From assembly GCA_033063855.1 (NCBI GenBank), contig CP093829.1, positions 18,755,537-18,819,536 of the forward strand: 64,000 nucleotides of DNA, given 5' to 3'. Below are positions 63,186 through 64,000 of the stretch, piece by piece. Position 1 is the stretch's first letter, and every line of letters starts with the position of its first letter. Made by a program: the position numbers and the translations under genes. This DNA comes from Smittia aterrima (Eukaryota; Arthropoda; Insecta; Diptera; Chironomidae). Under the pieces are notes generated by a model. It had not been told where the DNA came from. It did not search any database and saw only the letters and a program-made list of their open reading frames with translations.

Positions 63186-63983
63186 ATGACGCGAGTACAA
63201 TTTGCGGCGATATTTCTCTTCCTTCACATCATCGAGTGTCATCGAATCCATTTGTCTGACTCAATTATGGACATCATCAATACACAGCATGTGGAAAAGA
63301 TTCTCGCCGATCGAAGGCAGAATAATCTGGATGAAGACGTGACGGAGACGGAGACAGACATTTATCCCACATCCGATACGCTCATAGACTTTGATTACAA
63401 TACAAATCAGCCGTTACGCAATCGCGTCCCATTGCCCATTCACGGCGACGTTGTGATGAAATACAATGACTCAATTATTCCGTCGCCATCATCGACGTAT
63501 GCAGCGAGGTTTCCAAATGCCGATGCGAATTTATTGAATAGTCTGCAGACATATCGAGGCGATAAGATCTTGAAATCGAGCAAGAGTGCTCTCTTTATCG
63601 CTAAGAAAGAGTTGCTGAAGCAAGATTGGTGCAAGACCGAGCCTTTTGAGCAGAAGATTCGAGAGGACGGCTGCTATAGCAAGAAGATAACAAACAGCTT
63701 CTGCTATGGTCAATGCAATTCATTTTACATCCCAAAAACTCCGAAACGTCGAAGACGAAACCATCACAACAATCAAAAGCGAGATCATCGATCAAAGCAA
63801 CAGCAGCAACAACAAACACAACAGAACAACGTCGACTCGTTTCGATCGTGCGCGTATTGTAAACCAAAGGAATATTCGTTCGTCACCGTGATTCTCAAAT
63901 GTCCATCGCTAGTGCCAAACTATCGCCGAAAGCGAATACAGATCGTTAAAGAATGTCGTTGCATTGCACAAAACATGAATTGA
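63186..63983 (+). CDS. gremlin: Gremlin-like DAN-family BMP antagonist
   Basis: Secreted cystine-knot protein of the DAN/gremlin family, which binds BMP ligands and blocks receptor access. Single coding exon, 265 aa, beginning directly after a splice acceptor. Residues 1-19 form a signal peptide, followed by an acidic, probably disordered region (to about 135) and the DAN domain. Knot cysteines are 149, 163, 173, 177, 222, 225, 239, 257 and 259. From WCKTEPFEQ through FCYGQCNSFYIP, and again from SCAYCKP to the C-terminal ECRC, spacing matches vertebrate gremlin residue for residue (14, 10, 4, then 3, 14, 18, 2). The only difference is Cys177 to Cys222: 45 residues instead of about 19. The extra stretch is strongly basic (PKRRRRNHH) and includes six consecutive Gln. 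Related DAN proteins lack the signature FCYGQCNSFYIP, so gremlin is the best name. Confidence 0.93.
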   Translation: MTRVQFAAIFLFLHIIECHRIHLSDSIMDIINTQHVEKILADRRQNNLDEDVTETETDIYPTSDTLIDFDYNTNQPLRNRVPLPIHGDVVMKYNDSIIPSPSSTYAARFPNADANLLNSLQTYRGDKILKSSKSALFIAKKELLKQDWCKTEPFEQKIREDGCYSKKITNSFCYGQCNSFYIPKTPKRRRRNHHNNQKRDHRSKQQQQQQTQQNNVDSFRSCAYCKPKEYSFVTVILKCPSLVPNYRRKRIQIVKECRCIAQNMN

Positions 63984-64000
63984 GAATTTTTATTGTGATG

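Noticed and set aside
1..64000. CRISPR arrays, bacterial operons, riboswitches, insertion sequences
   Set aside because: Spliced eukaryotic genes throughout; no regularly spaced repeats, transposase or prokaryotic signals.

Overview
The window looks like nuclear DNA of an insect. Introns are mostly 50-75 bp with GT-AG ends, the intergenic DNA is AT-rich and low-complexity, and the proteins are clearly arthropod-like. The short introns and the dipteran-looking Dpp and VGLUT suggest a compact fly genome. An intact gremlin gene argues against a drosophilid, so a nematoceran such as a midge is my best guess (inference, not proven). Nothing prokaryotic, no CRISPR array and no intact transposon was seen.

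Layout. 1-9 kb: decapentaplegic (dpp, minus strand, two coding exons, 429 aa) in several kb of gene-free flanking DNA. 9-26 kb: almost gene-free, with one possible 79-aa membrane microprotein near 11 kb and a dense CGATA/TATCG cluster at 21.7 kb that could be a boundary element. 26-37 kb: a tight housekeeping/digestive block made of glycerate kinase (minus), two tandem lipase/phospholipase A1-like genes (plus) and an SLC5 sodium-coupled solute transporter (plus). 39.3-53.6 kb: the vesicular glutamate transporter VGlut (minus, eight coding exons, 635 aa), whose 68-nt first coding exon lies beyond a 10.3-kb intron. 55.4-57.1 kb: a pair of tRNA-derived, SINE-like repeats and a two-exon gene for an unrecognised 293-aa basic protein. 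57-63 kb: gene-free. 63.2-64 kb: a gremlin-type DAN-domain BMP antagonist (plus, 265 aa).

Functional links. Dpp is a BMP ligand and gremlin is a secreted BMP-binding antagonist, so ligand and inhibitor lie on one 64-kb segment. The two lipases and the SLC5 transporter form a same-strand run plausibly used in lipid digestion and uptake of small organic anions or vitamins. All multi-exon models were joined by hand from splice signals, reading-frame continuity and family similarity. In each the summed coding exon length is a multiple of three.

Most notable observations: gremlin in a fly-like genome with a 26-residue insertion inside its cystine knot; two near-identical introns in different phases around a 22-nt micro-exon in the SLC5 gene, which looks like a recent intron copy; the paired SINE-like repeats; and the CGATA cluster.
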